Shown here in pieces: positions 47,181 through 54,749 of a stretch of DNA of 64,000 nt. The stretch covers positions 1-64,000 of the forward strand of contig NZ_VIQM01000009.1 of NCBI RefSeq assembly GCF_008520265.1, read 5' to 3'. The position numbers and the translations under genes are program-made. The notes under the pieces were generated by a model. The model had not been told where the DNA came from. It saw only the letters and a program-made list of their open reading frames with translations, and searched no databases. The number at the start of each line of letters is the position of its first letter. The stretch's first letter is position 1. Origin of the DNA: Sphingobacterium cavernae. GTDB taxonomy: Bacteria > Bacteroidota > Bacteroidia > Sphingobacteriales > Sphingobacteriaceae.

Positions 47181-47185
47181 ATAAC

Positions 47186-47219
47186 AAAAAAGGATATTAT
47201 ATTGCTAATATCCTTTTTT
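47186..47219. terminator. Bidirectional terminator hairpin, target of the group II intron
   Basis: GGATATTA/TAATATCC (47192-47199 with 47206-47213) flanked by six A and six T residues gives a 14-bp stem with loop TATTGC. Before the intron arrived it would have ended terC transcripts. Confidence 0.85.
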
Positions 47220-47340
47220 GCTTTTATAAGACTGATCGTAAAGTATAAAATGTATAACCAATTCTATTTCTATTGATGAGCAATGTTTATTGATGTAGAG
47301 TATATAATCATCCTGGTTATTATCACATAATTTATTATAA

Positions 47341-47372
47341 TACAAAAAATAGCCTACCTAAGGCAGGCTATT
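47341..47372 (-). terminator. Intrinsic terminator of the coiled-coil protein gene
   Basis: AATAGCCT/AGGCTATT arms (47348-47355 with 47365-47372) and a T run on the minus strand, about 29 bp past the stop at 47401. The stretch 47220-47340 between this and the intron-target terminator holds nothing recognisable. Confidence 0.8.
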
Positions 47373-47400
47373 AAATATCTTACAAATAATAATTTACTAA

Positions 47401-48342
47401 CTATTTAAGCACAACACTTGACCTTCCCATAATTGCATCGTCAGCATATAGCAATACGGTGTAGGCACCTTTTTTAAGTTTGGAAGTATCACTCCATAAA
47501 AATTGGTATTCTTCTCCATTATTAGTGAAGTTTATATGTTCTTTGAAAGTATACTGTAACTTGTCACCATGAATATAGAAAATAGAGTTACTTGCTGCAA
47601 TAAGATTCCCTTGTGGGTCGATGATACGAGCAAATACTTCTTTTCTTCCTTTACGTGCTAACGCATTATCAACTATAGTAAATTTAATTTGCAATTTGTC
47701 AGCTCGTTTTGCTTTGTTTTCAATTTCCAAAGTTCCGTTCTTCTTTTCTTCAACACCGTTTACAGCTATATTCGAAACTTTTAATGATGACGCAATCAAA
47801 ACTTTTTCATTCAATAATGAATTATCGTTGGCCAATTGCTGAACCTTGGTTGAAGTCTCTTTAACAGTACCTTGCAATTCCACATTTTGCTTTTTTAGAA
47901 TTTCATTCTGTAACTTCAAATCATTTACTTCCCCTAGCAATTTAGAAACATTAGATTTCAAATTCTCCAACTGGGTGTTTGCTAATTGAATCTGACTATC
48001 TGAAACATTATTTTCTTCCAATGCAGCACGCAAATCAGCAATGTTTTGCCTTGCCTTTTTTTGTTGTTCTACCACTTCTACAGGTAATCCTTGAATATTT
48101 TGACGATCGATATTATCAAGTTCTGCTTCAATTCTATCGATTTCAATTTGCAACTTTTCCTTTTGAAGTGTCAATGTATATAGCTTCTCACCTGATGATT
48201 TATATTTTACATAGAAGTATACATTAGTAGCCAATAAGGCAATAATAGCCACGATAAAAAAATAAATTTTTGATTTATCTTTATTACCTTTTGGCTCTAC
48301 CTCTGTCTTTTTAGATTTGACACTAGCTACTTTATCTTCCAT
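47401..48342 (-). CDS. Membrane-anchored coiled-coil protein with C-terminal beta domain
   Basis: The 313-residue protein has a charged cytoplasmic N-terminus, one membrane helix (IYFFIVAIIALLATNVYFYV, residues about 28-47), a coiled coil (about 58-190, rich in EKLQIEIDRIEAELDNI heptads) and a C-terminal beta-rich domain (KVSNIAVNGVEEKKNG to the end). Similar proteins are often annotated as chromosome segregation protein on coiled-coil grounds only; that function is not supported. The C-terminal domain, probably periplasmic, looks Ig-like. Monocistronic with its own terminator. Confidence 0.75.
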   Translation of the reverse strand: MEDKVASVKSKKTEVEPKGNKDKSKIYFFIVAIIALLATNVYFYVKYKSSGEKLYTLTLQKEKLQIEIDRIEAELDNIDRQNIQGLPVEVVEQQKKARQNIADLRAALEENNVSDSQIQLANTQLENLKSNVSKLLGEVNDLKLQNEILKKQNVELQGTVKETSTKVQQLANDNSLLNEKVLIASSLKVSNIAVNGVEEKKNGTLEIENKAKRADKLQIKFTIVDNALARKGRKEVFARIIDPQGNLIAASNSIFYIHGDKLQYTFKEHINFTNNGEEYQFLWSDTSKLKKGAYTVLLYADDAIMGRSSVVLK

Positions 48343-48493
48343 AATCCTACCCCCAAATTAAACATGACTTATTCTTTGTATTATTAAATATTGTTTTTCG
48401 TAGATTCAAGAAAACTTCAAAAACTATTCCAATTTATCAAGTTCTATAACATTCGTTGAAAAATTAATTACAAACGCACAACAACTCATCTAA

Positions 48494-49405
48494 TCAACTC
48501 AAATTCAATGAATTGTAAATTTTACTTTTAATTAATCTTTTGATTTCCCCCTGGTTAATATTGCTCATTGAGGTGTAAATATCTCTCTTCAATTCAAATT
48601 TTGAAATAGCAGAAATTCTATTATAATTTACCTCATTTAATTTAACAATTGTATTGCCTAAACGAATTTTTGAAGTATTAATATTTGATAATGACAAAAT
48701 ATCATCTTCATAGTCAACGATTACTCCTCTCTCATGCTCACCTTTCCCACAAAATTCAATTTCTGCGCCAAATACATCAAAAACTAAGCGAAATATATCT
48801 CGTATGCTAATTTGACTGTCTTCTAATTCCGACTTTAAGACCTCAGCAGAATCCTTAATACATTTTACTAGTAGTTCCACATAGGATAATTTTTCAATGA
48901 AGACAATGTCTGCTTGTAATGTGTTCAAATACATTTTTTTGCCATTTTCGGAGAAAATAGAATGCACAATTTTAGTTATTACTTCATCCAAAATTTCTGA
49001 TGTGCATTGCCAGAAATCATGTTGAATAATTGGTATTTTATTTTGCTCTGCCAAAAGAATTAACAGTTGTCTCACCTCAAAAATTGGCGCTTCATTATTA
49101 AAATCATAAGAATGATCGAAAAACCATTTTGTGTCAGCTAAACTCTTAATCAAAATTAAATTTTCGCTTTTCCGAATATTCTCTAAAACACTCAAGTTGT
49201 CAATACAACCATCTAAAATGTCAATAAATTCAATTTCAGAGATTAAATCAGATATTATAGCTACTTGCTCAAATTGAGCTTTTGTTTTACCCCCTAATAG
49301 CAGAACCTTATAACCAGCTTCGATCACCTTTTGTGCTAGAAGAATGCCGTTTGAAGTATATGGATCAAAGATTGTAAGTATTTTTTTAGGTTGATTGTCA
49401 ATCAT
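48494..49405 (-). CDS. Degenerate GDP-mannose 4,6-dehydratase-like (SDR) protein
   Basis: No catalytic signature is intact, but the 303 residues follow the order of GDP-mannose 4,6-dehydratase: a first strand and glycine loop (KILTIFDPYTSNGILLAQKVIEAGYKVLLLGG), a GDLTD-like turn (FIDILDGCIDNLSVLENI), an NLAAQSHV-like strand (LILIKSLADTKWFFD), a QASTSE-like strand (QHDFWQCTSE), a YVEAM-like helix and a late FCGKGEHERGVIVD block. The GxxGxxG loop is reduced to one glycine and no YxxxK is seen, so NADP binding and catalysis are probably lost. The gene stands alone, with no sugar-nucleotide genes nearby. A binding or regulatory role is possible but unproven. Confidence 0.55.
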   Translation of the reverse strand: MIDNQPKKILTIFDPYTSNGILLAQKVIEAGYKVLLLGGKTKAQFEQVAIISDLISEIEFIDILDGCIDNLSVLENIRKSENLILIKSLADTKWFFDHSYDFNNEAPIFEVRQLLILLAEQNKIPIIQHDFWQCTSEILDEVITKIVHSIFSENGKKMYLNTLQADIVFIEKLSYVELLVKCIKDSAEVLKSELEDSQISIRDIFRLVFDVFGAEIEFCGKGEHERGVIVDYEDDILSLSNINTSKIRLGNTIVKLNEVNYNRISAISKFELKRDIYTSMSNINQGEIKRLIKSKIYNSLNLS

Positions 49406-49485
49406 AATGCAATATTATTCATTAAAAATAATATTACATAGAATAAAAGCTAAGGATTAATAAAATAACCCCTAGCTTATTATTT

Positions 49486-49983
49486 TTACAGTACTGCTAA
49501 TGCTGCTTCATAATTAGGCTCATCAGCAGTTTCTGAAACTTGTTCATTATACACTACTTTACCGCTTTCATCCAAAACAATCACAGCTCTACTCAACAAA
49601 CCTTCTAATGGTCCATCGCTAAATCGTACACCATAAGCGTCCGAAAAAGACGAATCCTTGTACTCCGAAAGTGTAATTACATTTTCTAAACCTTCGCCTG
49701 CGCAGAATCTTCCTTGCGCAAAAGGCAAATCTTTAGAAATGCAAAGTACTACAGAATTTGGCAAAGAGGAGGCAATTTCATTAAATGCACGAACAGAGGC
49801 TGCACAAGTACCAGTATCGACACTCGGGAAAATATTTAATATAATTCTTTTTCCTTCGAAATCTTTTAATGATTTTTGCGACAAATCCCCTGATGTTAAA
49901 GAAAAGTCTGGCGCTTGTTCTCCAACTTTAGGTAACGTACCATTCGTGTTAACAGGCGACCCCTTAAATGTTACTTGACTCAT
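49486..49983 (-). CDS. tpx: Thiol peroxidase (atypical 2-Cys peroxiredoxin) Tpx
   Basis: The 165-residue peroxiredoxin reduces hydrogen and alkyl peroxides using thioredoxin. The peroxidatic Cys60 is in SVDTGTCAASVR and the resolving Cys94 in GRFCAGEG, the Tpx spacing. The N-terminus VTFKGSPVNTNGTLPKVGEQAPDF is typical. It is a cytoplasmic single gene. No OxyR-like site is evident upstream. Confidence 0.96.
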   Translation of the reverse strand: MSQVTFKGSPVNTNGTLPKVGEQAPDFSLTSGDLSQKSLKDFEGKRIILNIFPSVDTGTCAASVRAFNEIASSLPNSVVLCISKDLPFAQGRFCAGEGLENVITLSEYKDSSFSDAYGVRFSDGPLEGLLSRAVIVLDESGKVVYNEQVSETADEPNYEAALAVL

Positions 49984-50112
49984 GATGATATATAAATTTT
50001 GATTGTTAAGTTAATCATTTCTATTAATCAAAAAAAGACAAATAATTATTTTATTTCTAAAAAAAATACTATGTTAGCATATTATTTTTGGTCATAGCAA
50101 ACCTTTCACGAT

Positions 50113-51333
50113 ATGAGAAAATTACTTTTTGCCCTACTGCTGGCAAGTCCAACATTAACGTTCGCCCAAGGTTCACAAGTGAACACACAAGGTATTAGAG
50201 CACTAGGAATGTCTGGTGCCGGTTCCGCATTATTTGTCGACGAGACTAGTATTTTTTATAATCCTGGCGCATTAGCAAAATCAAAGAACAATGCAATTTC
50301 ATTAGGTGCTTCTGCGGTGATGTACAGATCAGCATTCAAGGAAACGGGAGGCAATGAACAACATAACACCAAATTCCAAATAACTCCTCCATTTTCGATT
50401 TTCGCTTCTTTTGGACCAAAAGATAGTTGGTGGAAAGCTGGAATAGGAGTTTATACGCCATTTGGTGGCGCTGTGGATTGGGGAACGGAATGGCCAGGGA
50501 GGTTTGAATTGAATCACCTTGCTATGCGAGCTATATACATCCAACCTACAGTAAGTTTTAAATTAACAGAAAACTTTGGTATTGGCGGAGGATTTGTATA
50601 CAATAGAGGTTCAGTGGATTTATCTCGTTCTATTCCATTATTTGACCAAAATGGACATGCTGGACGTGCTGAATTAAGTGGCGTCGGCACAGGTATGGGG
50701 TATAATATCGGCGTGCATTACAATTTAGAAGAGGATTTTGCGATTTCCTTAAGCTATAGATCTAAAGTAATTACAAAATTAGAAGATGGAGACGCAGAAT
50801 TCACAGTCCCATCTGCAGTTGCATCATCATTTCCTAACACTAAATTTTCAGCAGAGCTACCTCTTCCATCGTCTTTTAATTTAGGAATCTCTTTCCCTGT
50901 GGGAGAAAAGTTTGACATTGCTGCTGACGCCACCATGATTGGGTATAGCATTTATAAAAAATTAGTATTTGATTACGAGGACAATACTCCATTTCTAAGT
51001 GACACTGAACAAACTAAAAAATATGAAAATGCATTTTCAGGTAAAGTTGGTTTAAACTACGAAGCAACAGATAAGCTTGATCTTCGTATGGGTACCGGAT
51101 ATGTATACACACCAGTACGTGCACAGTATGTTTACGCTGAGACACCTGACAATAATCGCGTTATGGGCTCAATTGGCTTCACCTATAATCTATCCGATAA
51201 ATTTGATTTGTCAGGAGCATACACATTCCAACGTATAATTGAACGCACCGTTACGAATGCTGAAACTCGCCTAAGTGGAACTTTTAAAACTAATATTCAC
51301 GCTCCAGGTATTTCTTTAACCTATAAATGGTAA
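50113..51333 (+). CDS. OmpP1/FadL/TodX family outer-membrane transporter
   Basis: The 406-residue outer-membrane protein begins with a signal peptide (MRKLLFALLLASPTLTFAQ) and the FadL-type hatch region (GIRALGMSGAGSALFVDETSIFYNPGALAKSKNNAISLGAS). Strands then run to the C-terminal ISLTYKW. FadL proteins take up long-chain fatty acids or other hydrophobic compounds. The downstream gene, 5 bp later, is a GDSL hydrolase lipoprotein. The pair may release and import acyl chains. Confidence 0.9.
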   Translation: MRKLLFALLLASPTLTFAQGSQVNTQGIRALGMSGAGSALFVDETSIFYNPGALAKSKNNAISLGASAVMYRSAFKETGGNEQHNTKFQITPPFSIFASFGPKDSWWKAGIGVYTPFGGAVDWGTEWPGRFELNHLAMRAIYIQPTVSFKLTENFGIGGGFVYNRGSVDLSRSIPLFDQNGHAGRAELSGVGTGMGYNIGVHYNLEEDFAISLSYRSKVITKLEDGDAEFTVPSAVASSFPNTKFSAELPLPSSFNLGISFPVGEKFDIAADATMIGYSIYKKLVFDYEDNTPFLSDTEQTKKYENAFSGKVGLNYEATDKLDLRMGTGYVYTPVRAQYVYAETPDNNRVMGSIGFTYNLSDKFDLSGAYTFQRIIERTVTNAETRLSGTFKTNIHAPGISLTYKW

Positions 51334-51338
51334 TTACG

Positions 51339-52643
51339 ATGAAAAGATTTGAAAAAAACATAAAACTATGCATTGCGATAGGGGCTTTAGCAGCAATAAC
51401 AGCGTCATGCAAACCTGAAATTGTAAAGGAATTAACTCCTGAAAACAAAGCTAAGGTCGATTTCTCGAAATATATTGCAGTAGGTAATTCACTAACTGCA
51501 GGTTTTGCAGATGGGGGCCTTTATTTGGAAGGTCAGCAAGTCGCTTTTCCCAATCTCCTAGCGAAAAAAATGAAAACACATGGAGGAGGTGAGTTCAATA
51601 CACCATTCTTTTCTGAAGCACAATCAAATGGTTCTGGATATTATAGATTGAAAGCGTTGGTAAATGGTCAACCACAACTAGAATGGCTGAGCGATAAATC
51701 TGCTCTAAATAATGGCGTGCTAACAAAATACGAAGGAACAGAAATTAATAACTTAGGTGTTCCAGGGATGCGTTTAGATCATTCAGGCGTAAGTCTAGTC
51801 AGTGCAGGGAACATGTATTTTAAGAGATTAATACCAGATGCTGAGGCAGGCACAAAAAGCTATCAACAGTTTGTAGCAAACCGAAATCATACATTCTTTT
51901 CATTTTGGTTAGGAAATAATGATGTTTTAGGTTATGCAACAAATGGTGCAGTAAATGACAATCCTGCAGGTACAACAGTATTAACTTCGTTGGCTACTTT
52001 TAGAGCTGTATATACACAATTTATTTCTCAATTGACTGCCAATGGACAAAAAGGTGTGGTGGCTACAATTCCGGATGTAACCTCGATTCCATATTTCACA
52101 ACAGTGACACGTAAAGCATTATTAGATGCCGCATCAGCAGCTTCTGGACAAACGGTTACTAATTTATTTATAACAACAAAAACAAACCCTTCTCGACCAG
52201 CGACGGATAATGATTTATTTGTATTGCCTTTCTCTAGTTCTGGATTACTAGGTAACACAAATGGCTCTCCAGCGCCTTATGGATTACACCCTAATAGACC
52301 TATCGAGGATAAATATGTGTTAGATACTGAAGAAACAGCCGCTATTAAAGCACATATAAATGAATTAAATAAAGTAATAAAAGAGATTGCAACCAGTAAA
52401 AACATAGCCGTAGCAGATGCTAATGCTTTTTTAACACGCTTGAAAAATGGCATAAACTATAATGGCGTAGGAATTAGTTCAGCATTTATCTCGGGTAATG
52501 CATTTTCTTTGGATGGTATTCATTTAACGCCAATGGGTAATGCAGTAATGGCAAATTTAGTAATCGAGGCTATTAATGCAAAATACGGCACAAAATTGGA
52601 AAAAGTTGATGTTACTGAATATAGAGGTGTAAAAATGCCTTAA
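51339..52643 (+). CDS. SGNH/GDSL hydrolase lipoprotein
   Basis: From the ATG at 51339 the 434-residue protein has a lipoprotein signal (lipobox around ITASC) and SGNH blocks: nucleophile Ser in YIAVGNSLTAGFADG, the Asn of WLGNNDVLGYA, and the Asp-His pair in DGIHLTPMGNAVMA. It is therefore an esterase or lipase at the outer membrane. It is translationally close to a FadL homologue, which fits hydrolysis of lipids followed by fatty acid uptake. A terminator follows. Confidence 0.88.
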   Translation: MKRFEKNIKLCIAIGALAAITASCKPEIVKELTPENKAKVDFSKYIAVGNSLTAGFADGGLYLEGQQVAFPNLLAKKMKTHGGGEFNTPFFSEAQSNGSGYYRLKALVNGQPQLEWLSDKSALNNGVLTKYEGTEINNLGVPGMRLDHSGVSLVSAGNMYFKRLIPDAEAGTKSYQQFVANRNHTFFSFWLGNNDVLGYATNGAVNDNPAGTTVLTSLATFRAVYTQFISQLTANGQKGVVATIPDVTSIPYFTTVTRKALLDAASAASGQTVTNLFITTKTNPSRPATDNDLFVLPFSSSGLLGNTNGSPAPYGLHPNRPIEDKYVLDTEETAAIKAHINELNKVIKEIATSKNIAVADANAFLTRLKNGINYNGVGISSAFISGNAFSLDGIHLTPMGNAVMANLVIEAINAKYGTKLEKVDVTEYRGVKMP

Positions 52644-52665
52644 CACTAAAAAATAAAACACGTGG

Positions 52666-52696
52666 AAAAGGTCACTGAATTCAGTGACCTTTTCTT
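52666..52696 (+). terminator. Intrinsic terminator after the FadL-GDSL pair
   Basis: A near-perfect palindrome (AAAAGGTCACTGAA and its complement, 52666-52693) followed by TCTTATTTT, 23 bp past the stop. Confidence 0.85.
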
Positions 52697-52724
52697 ATTT
52701 TAGTAATAAAATAATTTATAAAGC

Positions 52725-53141
52725 ATGAAAGTCGAGTTACAACGTATAAATAAAGGTGTTCATTTTGAAGCGTCTAGCGAATTGTCAACGGTAAAAGTAA
52801 ATATTGATGGATCTGATTCTATCGGCGGTGAAGGAAAAGGTGTAAGGCCAATGGAACTTGTATTGATGGCCTTAGGCTCATGTAGTGTTTTTGATTTAAC
52901 AACAATTCTTCAAAAACAACGTCAGCAGATTGATGATATTCAAGTAGAAGTAAAGGGTGATCGCAGAGAAGAAATTCCCAACATTTTCACCAATATTCAT
53001 CTTAGTTTCATATTGAAAGGAAATATTGACGAGGTCAAAGCACAAAAAGCTGCTGAACTCGCCGTAAAGAAATATTGTTCTGTCCATGACATGCTAGCAG
53101 CAGGAGGCGTTAACATTACTTACAGCTTAAAAATAAATTAA
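52725..53141 (+). CDS. OsmC family protein
   Basis: The 138-residue protein has the OsmC/Ohr-like fold: a Gly-rich loop (IGGEGKGVRPMELVLMALGSCSVFDLTTIL) with the first conserved Cys in GSCS, and the second in AVKKYCSVHDML. These are the peroxidatic pair of OsmC/YhfA proteins. YhfA-like sequences are the nearest type. It probably reduces organic hydroperoxides in the cytoplasm. It is transcribed alone. Confidence 0.9.
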   Translation: MKVELQRINKGVHFEASSELSTVKVNIDGSDSIGGEGKGVRPMELVLMALGSCSVFDLTTILQKQRQQIDDIQVEVKGDRREEIPNIFTNIHLSFILKGNIDEVKAQKAAELAVKKYCSVHDMLAAGGVNITYSLKIN

Positions 53142-53180
53142 CTTACTATCATTACAAGAAACAAAGATTCCGCATAACAT

Positions 53181-53222
53181 TTAAATAAATCAACCAATAA
53201 GGATAGCGGTTGATTTATTTAA
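53181..53222. terminator. Terminator-like long AT-rich hairpin after osmC
   Basis: TTAAATAAATCAACC pairs perfectly with GGTTGATTTATTTAA (53181-53195 with 53208-53222, loop of 12). Confidence 0.6.
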
Positions 53223-53335
53223 AGGCAATCCTAGAAATATGATTTGCAAGTCTAAAATCACCAAAATTTATTGTTAAATATTATTTAATTTAATTTCTAT
53301 AAAAAGTTTATAAAAACATTTTTATGTTGCAGTAA

Positions 53336-53506
53336 TTAATATTTATCTCTATTTGTCCCTTTGATTATAATCCAGTCTCAAAAAGACAAATACCAAAATT
53401 ATTTGGATATGCAAGAAATGGATACGGTGTAAGAAGTAACCATGCTTATAACGGAATAATAGCTGGAATTATCATGCTTTGGATGGGGAGAACTTTAAGA
53501 ATATAA
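53336..53506 (+). pseudogene. Possible gene remnant without a start codon
   Basis: A 56-codon open stretch in the 419-bp gap between osmC and the DUF2157-type gene encodes a protein-like end: PKLFGYARNGYGVRSNHAYN then GIIAGIIMLWMGRTLRI and stop. Gly/aromatic content and a hydrophobic tail look like real coding sequence, but there is no ATG, GTG or TTG in a sensible place. It may be the tail of a lost gene. No family recognised. The rest of the gap holds only the hairpin at 53181-53222. Confidence 0.3.
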
Positions 53507-53560
53507 AAACATAAAAAGATGGAAATATAGACCCGATTAGACATCTTAAACAAAGCGCTT

Positions 53561-54610
53561 CTATTCTGAAGAGCTTTGCTTTTTCCATATCTTTTCGGAC
53601 CAACGTCCTACTAACCAAAATGATATTGCTAAGATAAGGAAGAAAATTGTTCGATTGATATTATCCCAAAGGTACTCCACAAATCGTGTATATAGATTTA
53701 ACAAAAAGAATACAAATCCAATATCACGAATTACCGTATCTCTTTTCTTCAAACCGAAAAAAGCCAAACCTAATGACAAAAATACAGCTATCAATCCCCA
53801 ATAAAATATTTCCCATTGCCTAATCTTTGACCACGCCTCGAAATCACTATAATTTCCAAAGATAGACAAACACCACAAGGCAATCATGGTATATAATAAA
53901 CCTATCACTATAGTTGTCGACTTAAATGGCTTTAATTGCATAAACTTTGGTTGAACAAACACAGCACAGGTGGTTAGAATTATTCCGAAAATCGTAAAAC
54001 GTAATGGATAATTCATTCCCCAAAATTTCCATCCCCAATCACTATGGTAAGCTGTTTCGGTTGCAAACCATATGCCCAAAGCAACTAAGGTAAAAACCCA
54101 AATCAATTTTGAACTTAACTTGACGGATAACACACCGTAAATTAGGATAGAAAGAAAAAATAAGATGCTGAAAAAATGATTATCTCGATCTAAAATTTGC
54201 CCTAAAAACCCAATACACGCTGCTGTTGAAAATGATCCCGCCAACATTAAGGTTTCATTTGAAAAGGTTTTATCTGGATATAATTTTTTATTTCTAAACC
54301 CCAGGAAGTAAAATAAAAAGGATAACCCAGCAAAAGCAATGCAAAATATCACATTGGGAGTATCATAAAATTGCTGAATAAACTTTTCAAGAGCATTATC
54401 TGAAAACAAAGAAATCACTGAAAAAATCAAAGACGCCAACGCTACCCAAAAAGCATATCGAGCAAGCACCCTCCACTCAAAACTACGCTCATCAATAGTA
54501 GCTTTAAGCTCCTCCGTTTTTTGGTTATCCAAATTTCCATTTACATTCCAAAAATCAAGCGCTTGCTCTACGGTTTCTTTTTCTTGGCGACTTAAATCTA
54601 ATTTTTTCAA
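53561..54610 (-). CDS. DUF2157-type polytopic membrane protein
   Basis: The 349-residue protein has a soluble helical N-terminus (residues 1-45) and about ten membrane helices (for example FWVALASLIFSVISLF and FCIAFAGLSFLFYFLGF). The organisation fits DUF2157 and related proteins of unknown function. It ends with a charged tail (GRWSEKIWKKQSSSE). It is divergent from uvrA, with which it shares a 139-bp gap. A weak hairpin near 53552-53582 may end its transcript. Confidence 0.72.
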   Translation of the reverse strand: MKKLDLSRQEKETVEQALDFWNVNGNLDNQKTEELKATIDERSFEWRVLARYAFWVALASLIFSVISLFSDNALEKFIQQFYDTPNVIFCIAFAGLSFLFYFLGFRNKKLYPDKTFSNETLMLAGSFSTAACIGFLGQILDRDNHFFSILFFLSILIYGVLSVKLSSKLIWVFTLVALGIWFATETAYHSDWGWKFWGMNYPLRFTIFGIILTTCAVFVQPKFMQLKPFKSTTIVIGLLYTMIALWCLSIFGNYSDFEAWSKIRQWEIFYWGLIAVFLSLGLAFFGLKKRDTVIRDIGFVFFLLNLYTRFVEYLWDNINRTIFFLILAISFWLVGRWSEKIWKKQSSSE

Positions 54611-54716
54611 GGGCTAATTGTTTATAAAAGTAAATTACAAAAACTATTCCATCATCCGAATATAATATTAGGTAATAACACCTTAGACATCAGTACAAAT
54701 TCCGCTTAATAATGAG

Positions 54717-54724
54717 TAACTTTG
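54717..54724 (+). promoter_or_regulatory. Putative -7 promoter element for uvrA
   Basis: TAACTTTG matches TAnnTTTG and lies 25 bp before the uvrA ATG. No LexA-like palindrome is seen nearby. Confidence 0.5.
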
Positions 54725-54749
54725 CAAGTTCGTAAATTTTTAGCTCGAT

